Shown one piece after another: positions 42,490 through 51,562 of a stretch of DNA of 64,000 nucleotides. The position numbers and the translations under genes were made by a program. This DNA comes from Roseovarius sp. Pro17 (GTDB lineage: Bacteria > Pseudomonadota > Alphaproteobacteria > Rhodobacterales > Rhodobacteraceae). The stretch spans positions 868,001 through 932,000 of the forward strand of contig NZ_CP141179.1 of the NCBI RefSeq assembly GCF_035599575.1, written 5' to 3'. Position 1 is the first letter of the stretch. The number at the start of each line of letters is the position of its first letter. The notes under the pieces were generated by a model. That model was not told the DNA's origin, did no database searches, and saw only the letters and a list, made by a program, of their open reading frames with translations.

Positions 42490-44940
42490 ATGATTCCATC
42501 GCATGCAAGGGTCGTTATCATCGGCGGTGGTATCATGGGCTGCGGCCTTGCCTATCATCTTGCGCATGAAGGCTGGAGCGACGTGGTGCTGCTGGAAAAG
42601 GCCGAACTGACGAGCGGCTCCACCTGGCATGCGGCGGGGCAAATCACCCATTCGACCTCCAGCTTCGCGCTGGGCAAATGCGTCGGCTACAATATCGACC
42701 TTTATTCCAAAGTGCTGGAGGAAGAGACCGGACAATCGGTCACCTGGCATGGCTGCGGGTCACTACGGTTGGCCTATACCGAGGACGAGATGGACTGGCT
42801 GTACCAGACGATCTCGGTCGGCAAGGGTCTGGGGTTTCCGATGGAAATGGTCGGGCCGGACCGCATCCACGAATTGCATCCCTTCTACAATCTGGACGGC
42901 GTCAAGGCCGCGCTGCATACGCCTGATGATGGCCATGTCGATCCGGCGGGGGCTGCCTTTGCGCTGGCCAAGGGCGCGCGGCAACTGGGAGTGAAGATCA
43001 TCCGCCAATGCCGCGCCACCAATGTGACGCAGGCCGAGAGCGGCGAGTGGCTGGTGGAAACCGAGCAGGGCAATATCACCTGCGAGCATGTGGTCAACGC
43101 CGGTGGAACATACGCGCGGCAGATGGCGCTGTGGTCCGGCTATGACCTTCCCGCAACGTCTATGACGCATCATTATCTGATCACCGACACGGTCCCGGAA
43201 TTTCAGAATTTGGACAAGGAACTGCCGGTCGTACGCGATGACCGGCTGGTGTCGGGCTACATAAGGATGGAGCAGAAATCGGGCCTGATCGGTATCTATG
43301 AGAAGGTCAACCCCAATACGGTCTGGGAGGATCACTGCCCGTGGGATGCCGAGCATGAGCTGTTTGAGCCTGATTACGACCGCATCATGCCATGGCTGGA
43401 GAACGCAATGGGCCGGATGCCGGTGCTGGCGGAACTGGGCATCAAGCGCGCCGTGCACGGCGCTATCAGCCATCCGCCGGACGGCAATCCGCTGATCGGT
43501 CCGGCCCCCGGCTTGCGCAATTACTGGTGCTGCTGCGGCACGCAGATCGGCGTCGGCTGGGGGCCGGGCCTGACCCGCGAGCTGGCCCGCTGGATGGTGC
43601 ATGGGGCCGCCGATATCAGCATGCGCGAATTCGACCCGCGCCGGTTTGGCCCCTATGCCGATCAGAAATTCCAGATCACCAAGGCCAAGGAAGATTACCT
43701 TCTGCGCCACGAAATTCCGTTCCCGCATTTCAACCGGCTGGACGGGCGCCCGGTAAAGCCCTCACCGCTTTATGACGACCTCAAGGCCGAGGGCGCAGTG
43801 TTCGAGGAGGTGTTCGGCCACGAGCGCCCGCGCTGGTTCGCGCCGAAAGGCATGGAGGCCAAGGACATCTACGGATTCCGTCGCACTGCCCTGCACGACA
43901 TCGTCGGCGCCGAGGTGCGCGGCGTCCGCGAGCGGGCGGGGATCATGGATATCTCGGCCTTCTCCAAGTTCGAGGTGTCTGGCCCGGATGCGGCAAGTTT
44001 CCTTGATGGGCTGGTGGCGAACCGCCTGCCATCTGTGCCGGGGCGCATCGCGCTGTCCCATCTGCTAAGCGAGAATGGCCGGATCGAGCTGGAAATGACC
44101 ATTGTCCGGCTGGCCGAGGACCGGTTCTATTTGGTCTGCGCCGCTTTCTTCGAGCGGCGGCTGCTCGACTACCTGACCTTTGCGCAGCGAGGCGAGAGCA
44201 TCACCATCACCAATCGCTCGACCGAATGGGGTGCGTTCACGCTCAATGGGCCGCGCGCGCGCGCGATACTGTCCACCTGCACTGATGCGGACCTCACAAA
44301 CGCCTGTTTCAAATGGATGAACGCGCAGGAAATCACCGTTGGCGGGCACAAGCTCTGGGCATTTCGCATGTCCTACGCAGGCGAGCTGGGCTGGGAATTC
44401 CATGGACCACGCGAAGCGATCCTGGGCGCGTTCCGCGCGGTCAAGGCGGCGGGCAAGGCGCATGGCCTCGCCAATTACGGCTCCTTCGCGATGAACGCGA
44501 TGCGGATGGAAAAGGGCTTCAAGGGCGCGGGTGAGTTGACCAACGAGGTGACGCTGCCCGAGGCCGATGTGATGCGGTTCGTGCGCATGGACAAGGCGTT
44601 TCACGGCAAGCAAGCGACCGAGGCGGCGCTGGCCGAGCCGCTGCGCTGGGTCTGCACCTACCTCGAAATCGACGGCAACGGAAAATCCGATGGCAATGGC
44701 GGCGAGGCGGTCCTGTCGAACGGCGCGCAGGTCGGCACGGTCAGTTCCATCGCCTTCGGCCACGGCGTCGGCAAGCTGCTGGCTTTCGCTTATGTTAGGG
44801 CGGACTATGCCGCACCGGACTCTGCCCTTGAGGTGGTCATCATGGGCACGCCGCGCGCCGCGAAAATCCTGACCGCCCCGGCCTATGATTCCGAAAGTCT
44901 GCTGCCCCGCACCGATGCACGCGAGGTCGCCGCACAATGA
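42490..44940 (+). CDS. FAD-dependent dimethylglycine/sarcosine dehydrogenase-like protein (DAO-GcvT fusion)
   Basis: An 816-residue two-part enzyme. The N-terminal DAO domain has the FAD motif VVIIGGGIMGCGLAYHLAHE and SGSTWHAAGQITHS with the flavin-linking-type region. From about residue 420 a GcvT-like folate-binding aminomethyltransferase domain follows (MDISAFSKFEVSGPDAASFL; the YAGELGWEFHGP segment). Such enzymes oxidatively demethylate N-methylated amino acids, passing formaldehyde to tetrahydrofolate. ATG 42481 is an alternative start three codons upstream. First gene of the forward operon; its stop overlaps the next start (ATGA). Confidence 0.88.
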   Translation: MIPSHARVVIIGGGIMGCGLAYHLAHEGWSDVVLLEKAELTSGSTWHAAGQITHSTSSFALGKCVGYNIDLYSKVLEEETGQSVTWHGCGSLRLAYTEDEMDWLYQTISVGKGLGFPMEMVGPDRIHELHPFYNLDGVKAALHTPDDGHVDPAGAAFALAKGARQLGVKIIRQCRATNVTQAESGEWLVETEQGNITCEHVVNAGGTYARQMALWSGYDLPATSMTHHYLITDTVPEFQNLDKELPVVRDDRLVSGYIRMEQKSGLIGIYEKVNPNTVWEDHCPWDAEHELFEPDYDRIMPWLENAMGRMPVLAELGIKRAVHGAISHPPDGNPLIGPAPGLRNYWCCCGTQIGVGWGPGLTRELARWMVHGAADISMREFDPRRFGPYADQKFQITKAKEDYLLRHEIPFPHFNRLDGRPVKPSPLYDDLKAEGAVFEEVFGHERPRWFAPKGMEAKDIYGFRRTALHDIVGAEVRGVRERAGIMDISAFSKFEVSGPDAASFLDGLVANRLPSVPGRIALSHLLSENGRIELEMTIVRLAEDRFYLVCAAFFERRLLDYLTFAQRGESITITNRSTEWGAFTLNGPRARAILSTCTDADLTNACFKWMNAQEITVGGHKLWAFRMSYAGELGWEFHGPREAILGAFRAVKAAGKAHGLANYGSFAMNAMRMEKGFKGAGELTNEVTLPEADVMRFVRMDKAFHGKQATEAALAEPLRWVCTYLEIDGNGKSDGNGGEAVLSNGAQVGTVSSIAFGHGVGKLLAFAYVRADYAAPDSALEVVIMGTPRAAKILTAPAYDSESLLPRTDAREVAAQ

Positions 44941-46013
44941 CCCAGACAATGAAAGCAATGGTGCTGACAGGGCATGGGGGCCTCGATAAATATGTCTGGC
45001 ACGAGAATTGGCCGAAGCCCGAGCCCGGCCCGATGGAGGCACTGATCCGTGTCGGCGCCTGCGGTCTGAACAATACCGACGTGAACACGCGTTCGGGCTG
45101 GTATTCCAAGACGGTCAGCGAGGCAACCACCGGCGGCGCTTACGCGGCAGTGGCCGAGGACGACCCGACATGGGGCGGCGCGCCAATCACCTTCCCGCGC
45201 ATTCAGGGCGCGGATGCGGTGGGCGAGGTCGTCGCGGTGGGCGACGGCGCGGACACTGCGCTGATCGGCAAACGCGTCATGACCAACGGCTGGCTGCGCG
45301 ACTGGTCCGACCCGGACAACATGGAAAAAGTCGGCTATTTTGGCTCGGAAATTGACGGCGGCTTTGCCGAATTTACTAAGACCGACGTGCGCAACATGGC
45401 GGTGGTGACGTCCGATCTGAGCGACGCAGAACTTGCAACATTCTCGTGCTCGTATTCGACCGCAGAAGGCATGCTGTCGCGCGCGATTGTCACCGCCGCT
45501 GATACCGTTCTCGTGCCCGGCGCATCGGGCGGGGTCGGCGGCGCGCTGGTCCAGCTTGCCAAGCTTCGCGGCGCACGGGTGATCGCGATGGCAGCCGAGG
45601 CGAAACATGGCGAGGTGGCCCGGCTGGGCCCCGATCTCATCCTGCCGCGCGCGCCCGAGAATTTGCGCAAGGCCTCGGGCGACGAAAAGGTGACCGTCGT
45701 GGCCGATATTGTCGGGGGGCCGTATTGGCCGACGCTGATCGAAATCTTGGAGCGCGGTGGGCGCTATACCTGCTCGGGAGCGATTGCCGGGCCGATGGTG
45801 ACGCTCGATCTGCGCACATTCTACTTGCGCGACCTGACATTCACTGGCTCGACAATCATCCCGCGCGGCGTTTTCAACAATGTCGTGCGTTACATTGAAC
45901 GCGGTTATATCAAGCCGGTTCTCGCCGCCACCTATCCACTTTGCGAACTTCGCGAGGCGCAGCAGGCGTTCATCGAAAAGCAGCACACCGGCAACATCGT
46001 GGTGGTGCCGTGA
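44937..46013 (+). CDS. MDR-superfamily (zinc-type alcohol dehydrogenase-like) oxidoreductase
   Basis: A 358-residue protein of the medium-chain dehydrogenase type. It has GACGLNNTDVNTRSGWY in the first domain, GADAVGEVVAVG and the Rossmann motif VPGASGGVGGALVQLAKLRG. Catalytic zinc ligands are not obvious (no GHE motif, Cys followed by GLNNTD), so it may be a zinc-independent quinone-oxidoreductase or crotonyl-type member. Coupled on both sides by ATGA/GTGA overlaps within the catabolic operon. Confidence 0.82.
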   Translation: MTQTMKAMVLTGHGGLDKYVWHENWPKPEPGPMEALIRVGACGLNNTDVNTRSGWYSKTVSEATTGGAYAAVAEDDPTWGGAPITFPRIQGADAVGEVVAVGDGADTALIGKRVMTNGWLRDWSDPDNMEKVGYFGSEIDGGFAEFTKTDVRNMAVVTSDLSDAELATFSCSYSTAEGMLSRAIVTAADTVLVPGASGGVGGALVQLAKLRGARVIAMAAEAKHGEVARLGPDLILPRAPENLRKASGDEKVTVVADIVGGPYWPTLIEILERGGRYTCSGAIAGPMVTLDLRTFYLRDLTFTGSTIIPRGVFNNVVRYIERGYIKPVLAATYPLCELREAQQAFIEKQHTGNIVVVP

Positions 46014-47125
46014 AAATCACCCGCATCACCGTCTGGGCGCTGGATCTGCCGCTGACGCAGCCCTACTGGCTGTCGGGTGGGCGGCTGAAATTCGAGCGTC
46101 TCGACAGCACGTATCTGCGGATCGACACCGATGCGGGCGTCAGCGGCTGGGGCGAGGGCTGTCCCTGGGGCACCACCTATCTGCCCGCGCACGGGCCGGG
46201 TATCCGCGCCGGGATCGCCACACTTGCGCCTGCCATCCTGGGCCGCGATCCGTGTAGCCTGCGCGCGCTGAATGATGCGATGGATATGCAGCTGCCCGGC
46301 CATCTTTATGTAAAATCCGCTATCGACATGGCCTGCTGGGATATTCTGGGGCAGGTTGCGGGCCTGCCGCTATGGCAGCTTTTCGGCGGGGACCATGCTG
46401 CGCCGGTGGCGGTCAATTCCTCTATTTCGACCGGCACCCCGGATCAGATGATCGCGCTGATCCGCAGCGCCAGCCGACAGGGCTATCGGGTGCATTCCGC
46501 CAAACTGGGTGGGCATGACATCGCCGCAGACATTGCCCGGATCGAGGCGATTTCAACCGCTCTGCCGACGGGCGAGAAGGTGACCTACGACATCAACCGC
46601 GCGTGGACGCCGGGCGTTGCCGTGCAGGTGCTGAACACCGCCCTTGCGCGCGACTGGGTCGAACAGCCTTGCGAGACACTGGATCAATGCGCCCATGTCG
46701 CGCGCCGCGTTGCCAACCCGATCATGCTGGATGAATGCCTGCACAGTTTTCAGGATCATCTGGACGCCTGGCGGCTGGGTGCGTGCGAAGGCGTCAAGGT
46801 CAAGCCGAACCGCGTGGGCGGCCTGACCAAGGCGCTGCAAATCCGCGATTTCGGCGTCGCGGTCGGTTGGCAGATGCATATCGAGGATCTGGGCGGCTCG
46901 GCCCTTGCCGACACCGCCGCGATCCATCTGGCAAGCGCCACGCCTGAGGCGAACCGGCTGGCCAGTTGGCTGTGCCACTATCACCTGTCGGCGGACCCGG
47001 TGCCGGGGCAGGGCGCGCGCAACGAGGGCGGTTTTGCAACGCCGCCGTCGGCGCCCGGTCTGGGTGTGGTTCCCGATCCTGCCCTGCTGGGCGATCCGGT
47101 GGCAGTATATGAGGTTTCAAAATGA
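46010..47125 (+). CDS. enolase-superfamily (MLE/MR-type) enzyme 1
   Basis: A 371-residue protein starting at GTG 46010 (GTGA overlap). It has the capping domain with SGWGEGCPWGTTYLPAHG, and in the barrel SAKLGG (Lys general base at the end of strand 2), DINRAW, QPCETL and DECLHS as metal ligands, then VKVKPNRVGGLTKAL with the second Lys. Members epimerise or dehydrate carboxylates, for example hydroxyproline betaine 2-epimerase or cis-3-hydroxyproline dehydratase. The exact reaction cannot be read. Confidence 0.82.
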   Translation: MKITRITVWALDLPLTQPYWLSGGRLKFERLDSTYLRIDTDAGVSGWGEGCPWGTTYLPAHGPGIRAGIATLAPAILGRDPCSLRALNDAMDMQLPGHLYVKSAIDMACWDILGQVAGLPLWQLFGGDHAAPVAVNSSISTGTPDQMIALIRSASRQGYRVHSAKLGGHDIAADIARIEAISTALPTGEKVTYDINRAWTPGVAVQVLNTALARDWVEQPCETLDQCAHVARRVANPIMLDECLHSFQDHLDAWRLGACEGVKVKPNRVGGLTKALQIRDFGVAVGWQMHIEDLGGSALADTAAIHLASATPEANRLASWLCHYHLSADPVPGQGARNEGGFATPPSAPGLGVVPDPALLGDPVAVYEVSK

Positions 47126-48225
47126 AGATCACCCGTCTGACGCTTTGGGATGTGCCGCTCACAAGCCACGTCGCTTATCATATGGCGGCCGGCAAGACCT
47201 GTGACACGGCCTCATCAATCGTGCTGCGCGTTGATACCGACGAGGGCATTTCGGGCTGGGGCGAGGTGTGCCCGATCCCGCATTACCTGCCGGCTTATGC
47301 CGATGGTGTGCGCCCGGCGCTGGAATATCTTGCGCCGGTGCTGATCGGCGGCGATCCGGTCGGGCCTGAGGCGCTGATGACGCGTGCGGACGCGTTTCTG
47401 CAGGGTCACGCTTACGCCAAATCCGCGCTGGATCTGGCGCTGTGGGATATCACCGGCAAGGTCGCAAACCTGCCGCTATACGCGCTTTTGGGCGGGCGGC
47501 AGGCGGTGGATATGCCGCTCTATCATTCGATCACCTGTGTCGCGCCCGAGGAGATGGCCCGCATGGCTTGCGAGGCGCAGGCTGAGGGCATCACCCAGTT
47601 TCAGGTCAAGCTGGGCGCGGATGATGACTGGCAGGCCGATATCGCGCGCCTGCGGCTGGTGCGCGAGGTGGTGGGCGACGGGCCGCTGGTTTACGGCGAT
47701 TGGAACTGCGGCGCGACGCGTTTGGATGCAACGCGGGTGGGCCGCGCAGTGGCGCATCTGGACGTGATGCTGGAACAGCCCTGCGCCACGCTGGAGGAAT
47801 GTGCGGCGGTGCGCGCCGCGACAGGCCTGCCGATGAAGATCGACGAGAACGGGCATGACACTGCCTCGCTTCTGAAGGCATACGATCTGGGTTGCATGGA
47901 TGCGGTAGCGTTGAAGCTGTCGAAATTCGGCGGGCTGTCCCCTATGCGCCGGGCTCGCGATCTGTGCCTGCATCTGGGCGCGAAGATGTGCATTGAGGAT
48001 ACTTGGGGGTCTGATGTCACGACCGGCGCGCTGCTCCACCTCGCCGCCGCCACGCCTGCGCGGATGCTTTTGAACACCTGCGATCTGTCGGGCTATGTTG
48101 GCCCGCGTCTGGATGGGGGCGCGCCTGTGCGCCGCGCCGGACGTATCGCCCCGCCCGAAGGCGTCGGTCTTGGCGTGACGCCCGATCCAGAAATTCTGGG
48201 CCAGTCCATGGCCCTCATAGATTAA
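47122..48225 (+). CDS. enolase-superfamily (MLE/MR-type) enzyme 2
   Basis: A 367-residue paralogue of the preceding gene (both start MKITR). Seen: ISGWGEVCPIPHYLPAYADG, FQVKLG (Lys), DWNCG, EQPCATLEE and DENGHD as metal ligands, and LKLSKFGGLSPMRRARDLCL with the opposite Lys. The layout is close to cis-3-hydroxy-L-proline dehydratase / betaine epimerase groups. Two adjacent, clearly divergent family members suggest successive steps or two stereoisomers. ATGA overlap with the upstream gene. Confidence 0.82.
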   Translation: MKITRLTLWDVPLTSHVAYHMAAGKTCDTASSIVLRVDTDEGISGWGEVCPIPHYLPAYADGVRPALEYLAPVLIGGDPVGPEALMTRADAFLQGHAYAKSALDLALWDITGKVANLPLYALLGGRQAVDMPLYHSITCVAPEEMARMACEAQAEGITQFQVKLGADDDWQADIARLRLVREVVGDGPLVYGDWNCGATRLDATRVGRAVAHLDVMLEQPCATLEECAAVRAATGLPMKIDENGHDTASLLKAYDLGCMDAVALKLSKFGGLSPMRRARDLCLHLGAKMCIEDTWGSDVTTGALLHLAAATPARMLLNTCDLSGYVGPRLDGGAPVRRAGRIAPPEGVGLGVTPDPEILGQSMALID

Positions 48226-48336
48226 AGCGTTTCGCCATATTGTTGTTGCACGACACTATGGCGAAACGCCCACGACCAATGAACGTTGCACGCGTTTCGA
48301 TTGAAGTTGCGCTGCAACTTAAATGCGAAACGCTTT
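48224..48336. repeat. nested palindromic element (REP-like)
   Basis: GCGTTTCGCCATA (48227-48239) pairs with TATGGCGAAACGC (48257-48269), 13 bp perfect. GCGTTTCG (48292-48299) pairs with CGAAACGC (48326-48333), enclosing AAGTTGC-GCT-GCAACTT (48304-48320). The outermost AAAGCGTTTCG (48224-48234) also pairs with CGAAACGCTTT (48326-48336). It fills the gap between the second enolase gene and the aminotransferase and could attenuate or stabilise the transcript. Confidence 0.65.
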
Positions 48337-48347
48337 AGGAGACCGCA

Positions 48348-49628
48348 ATGTCCGAGACAACCGCAATGGAGAAATGGGCCGAGCGTGCCCGCGCCGTTCT
48401 GCCTGCCGGTGGCTTTGGTAATTATGATCCGTCGATATTCATCCAGCACGGCAAGGGCAGCCGCGTCTGGGACGAGAACGGCAAGGAGTATATCGACTAC
48501 CTCATCGGCTCCGGCCCAATGCTGCTGGGCCACGGTCATCCGGAGGTATTGGAGGCTGTGGCCGAGCAACTGCCCAAGGGAATGACCTTCTTTGCCAACA
48601 ACTCCGCCGCGGTGGAACTGGCGGAGGAAATCTGCCGCGCGGTCGCCTGCGCCGAGCAGGTCCGGTTTCTGGCCTCGGGGGGCGAGGCGGATATGTATGC
48701 GATGCGCCTTGCGCGCGCCTTTACCGGCCGCGACAAGATCCTGAAATTCGAGGGCGGTTATCACGGCATGTCTGCCGAGGCGCAGATGAGCCTTGCACCG
48801 ACACGCATGGTAAATTTCCCCCAAGCCGTTGCCGACAGTGCCGGTATCCCCGAGGCCGTGCGCGCCGAAATGCTGATCGCGCCGTTCAACGATCCGGAGT
48901 ATCTGGAAAGCCTGCTGGCCGAGCATGGCGACCAAATCGCCGGCATCATCGTCGAGCCCTTGCAGCGGATCATCCCGCCCAAACCGGGGTTTCTTCAGGC
49001 GGTACGAGACCTGTGCGATCGCTATGGCATCGCGCTGATCTTTGATGAGGTCGTGACCGGCTTTCGCTTTGCCTATGGCGGCGCGCAGGAGGCCTATGGC
49101 GTCACGCCTGACCTCTGCACACTGGGCAAGGTCATCGGGGGCGGGTTTCCATTGGCTGCCGTGGCGGGGCGCAAGGATATCATGGATCATTTCGACAAGG
49201 CGATTGTCGGGACTGATCGCTGGCTGATGATGCTGGGCACGCTTTCTGGCAATCCGGTCGCGGCGGTGGCGGGGCTGAAAACAATGGAAATCCTGCGCCG
49301 TGACGGGGCTTATGATCGCCTCAGGGCAAATGGCAAACGCCTGATGGATCTCTATCGCACACATCTGAATTCGGTCGGCATCGCACACCGGATCGTCGGC
49401 CATGAGACATTGTTCAACGTCGTATTCACCGATCGGGAGGTACGCAGCTACCGCGACGTGCTGACTGCGGATGCCGCCAAAAGCACCCGGTTCAACGCGA
49501 TATTGCGCGAAAACGGCATCTTCAAATCGCCCGGTAAAACCTATCCGCACCTGGCCCTGACAGAAGAGGATTTTGAGTTGACCGAAGCCGCAATTGCCAA
49601 AGCGGCGCAGGCAGTGGCCGCAGAATGA
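48348..49628 (+). CDS. class III (PLP) aminotransferase
   Basis: A 426-residue protein of the glutamate-1-semialdehyde-aminomutase-like group. It has GKEYIDYLIGSGPMLLGHGH near the N-terminus, SGGEADMYAMRLARA, GGYHG, IFDEVVTGFR (Asp to the pyridine N) and TLGKVIGGGFPLAA with the PLP-binding Lys. It would transfer or release the amino group of a late intermediate. TAGGAGACC before the ATG gives its own ribosome site after the palindromic element. Confidence 0.9.
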   Translation: MSETTAMEKWAERARAVLPAGGFGNYDPSIFIQHGKGSRVWDENGKEYIDYLIGSGPMLLGHGHPEVLEAVAEQLPKGMTFFANNSAAVELAEEICRAVACAEQVRFLASGGEADMYAMRLARAFTGRDKILKFEGGYHGMSAEAQMSLAPTRMVNFPQAVADSAGIPEAVRAEMLIAPFNDPEYLESLLAEHGDQIAGIIVEPLQRIIPPKPGFLQAVRDLCDRYGIALIFDEVVTGFRFAYGGAQEAYGVTPDLCTLGKVIGGGFPLAAVAGRKDIMDHFDKAIVGTDRWLMMLGTLSGNPVAAVAGLKTMEILRRDGAYDRLRANGKRLMDLYRTHLNSVGIAHRIVGHETLFNVVFTDREVRSYRDVLTADAAKSTRFNAILRENGIFKSPGKTYPHLALTEEDFELTEAAIAKAAQAVAAE

Positions 49629-49670
49629 CTCGAGCCTAATGAAAAATGCTCAACCAAGAGAGATTAAAGT

Positions 49671-50587
49671 GAGCGTATTCAAACCAAACTGACGGCTTCT
49701 GCCGCGCTCGTATCCTCGGCGGGGATGGCGCAGGCTGCAGGCAGTCCCAACGTGTCTGCCTATGGCGGCAGGTGAGGCGATGCACTGACATCGTGCGTGT
49801 TCAAACCCTTAGAGGCAGAAATCGGCATTCCGGTGGTTCCTGAGCCAAGCGCGTCAACCGTCACCTTGTCCAAGCTACAGGCCGAGGCCGCCAATCCCGT
49901 CACAGATGTGGCCTGGATGGATGGCGGCGTATCTGAACCGACCCGTGACAGCGGCGTCGTCGCGGCCATCGATCCGGCCATGGCGCCGGGTTTGGCCGGC
50001 GTTGTCGATCAGGCGAACTGAAAGACGGATGACGGCGATATATACGCCGTCGGCAACGGCTATTTCGCCTTCGGGATTGTCTACAACAACGAAGAGATCA
50101 AAAAACCGCCCACCTCGTGGGAGAATCTTTGGAATCCCGATTATGCCGGGCGAGGCATCATGCCCAGCGCGGTCACCTCGATCAGGGTGCCGGTGCTCGC
50201 GATGTTCAACTCGCTGGCAGGCGGGACGCTGGACGACTTGGCCCGTGCCGCTGAAAAGATGGCGGACTGCCGATTGCCGATGCCATCCCAAGGAAGGCGC
50301 GATGGCGTCGGATATTCGGTTACATATCGTGAAAAACACCGATGATCTGGAGGTCGCGCATGCACTGGTCCATTTCGCGATTCAACCCGCAAAGGCCGAT
50401 GTCTGGCCGCTGCATTGCAGGTGGGGCCAGCCGCGCAAGGTGTGACATGCCTCCGGAGTTCGCCACGCGGACGCCTTGGGGCGTCGATGGGTCGATCGCT
50501 GATCTGACCGTCGTTGAGTGTAGCAACGTCAACACATACCGCGATGCGCTGACCGAGGCTTGGCACCGCCTCGCCGCGGGCAATTGA
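49671..50587 (+). pseudogene. ABC transporter periplasmic substrate-binding protein, decayed
   Basis: The main frame reads a signal-like KLTASAALVSSAGMAQAAG, then SAYGGR, TGA (49773-49775), GDALTSCVFKPLEAEIGIPV...VAWMDGGVSEPTRDSGVVAA, TGA (50019-50021) and KTDDGDIYAVGNGYFAFGIV to SWENLWNPDYAGRG. A frameshift follows, and the C-terminus NTYRDALTEAWHRLAAGN ends at 50587. Spermidine/putrescine-type SBP. A frameshift near 49685 also separates the start. The transporter for this catabolic cluster is therefore dead here. Confidence 0.85.
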
Positions 50588-50640
50588 TTCAACGGACCGG
50601 GGGCACAGTGCCTCCGGTCACTTAGCCATAAAGGCACGCC

Positions 50641-51030
50641 ATGACGCAGGATCCTATCCAACTGACTGGAATATCGCGCCGGTTTGGTTCGGTGACTGCG
50701 CTTGCCGATATTTCCCTTTCGGTGCGCCAGGGCGAGTTTCTGGCCCTGCTGGGTCCATCGGGCTGTGGCAAGGCCACGCTTTTGCGGCTTATTGCGGGGT
50801 TCCTCGACCCGTCTTCGGGCGATGTGTTCATCGCGGGCAAGCGGATGAATACCGTGCCGCCGGATCGTCGCCCGCTGAATACGGTGTTCCAGAACTACGC
50901 TCTTTTTCAAACATGGACGTGGCCGAAAACATCGCCTTCGATCTGAAGCGTGCGCGCTTGCCCAAGGCCGAGATAATTGAGCGCGTGGCCGAGACGCTGG
51001 AAATGGTCGGCATGGAAGCCTTCGCCGCGC
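50641..51030 (+). pseudogene. ABC transporter ATP-binding protein, truncated and frameshifted
   Basis: PotA-like ATPase: Walker A GPSGCGKATLLRLIAG (with Ala for the usual Ser/Thr after Lys), VFQNYALF as Q-loop, then a 1-nt shift near 50906 to NMDVAENIAFDLKRARLPKA ending ETLEMVGMEAFAARCH. The signature LSGGQ, Walker B and C-terminal half are missing; the sequence jumps into a permease gene at about 51030. Confidence 0.85.
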
Positions 51031-51270
51031 GCTGTCATTCTTCGTTGCGCCCTTTGCGGCCGTGGACGTCTCCAGCGCGCAAGACCCGGAAAGGGGCTGG
51101 AGTGTTGCCAATTTCATACGCGTGGGCAGTGATTCCTGTTACATCAAGGCGCTGTGGACGACGCCTTCGATTGCGCCCCGGGTTACGGCGATCATGATTC
51201 TGCTGGGCTATCCTCCGGCCTATTGCTTGGGCCGATTTGGTGTTTGGCTTGTACCGACTTGTTTTAAGTG
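51031..51270 (+). pseudogene. ABC permease fragment joined to the ATPase relic
   Basis: The frame LSFFVAPFAAVDVSSAQDPE, then RGWSVANFIRVGSDSCYIKA, LWTTPSIAPRVTAIMILLGY and PPAYCLGRFGVWL matches the N-terminal part of a PotB-type permease. It starts inside the gene and ends at a junction near 51255. A deletion removed the ATPase 3' half and the permease 5' end. Remaining transporter genes are absent. Confidence 0.75.
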
Positions 51271-51562
51271 AAGGCTGAATGGATCGAAGAATGCTTTCGA
51301 CGCCGGTCTCTTTTGGTCAGATGGAACCGTGATCGAACCATGCCGTTGACGCATGGCTCGTCAAACCCACGTGGAGTCCTGCGGCGCAGCATTTGGCAAT
51401 ATACGCGGTGTCGGGACGTTCTCTGCCGCCGCGAGGCAAAAGCGAGTTTTGTCAAAACGGACATCATTTGGTGGCGAATCCCAGTGTCAGTTCTGGATCG
51501 CAGTAGGCGGCTTAGAGCCCAAAGCGCACGGGCAGTGTTTTCGGCAAGACCGAGAAATGCAG
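51271..51562. other. gene-free stretch after the ABC relics
   Basis: A long forward frame from 51268 overlaps the reverse hydrolase gene and has no recognisable features; I treat it as chance. No terminator with a clear T-tract was seen. Confidence 0.35.
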
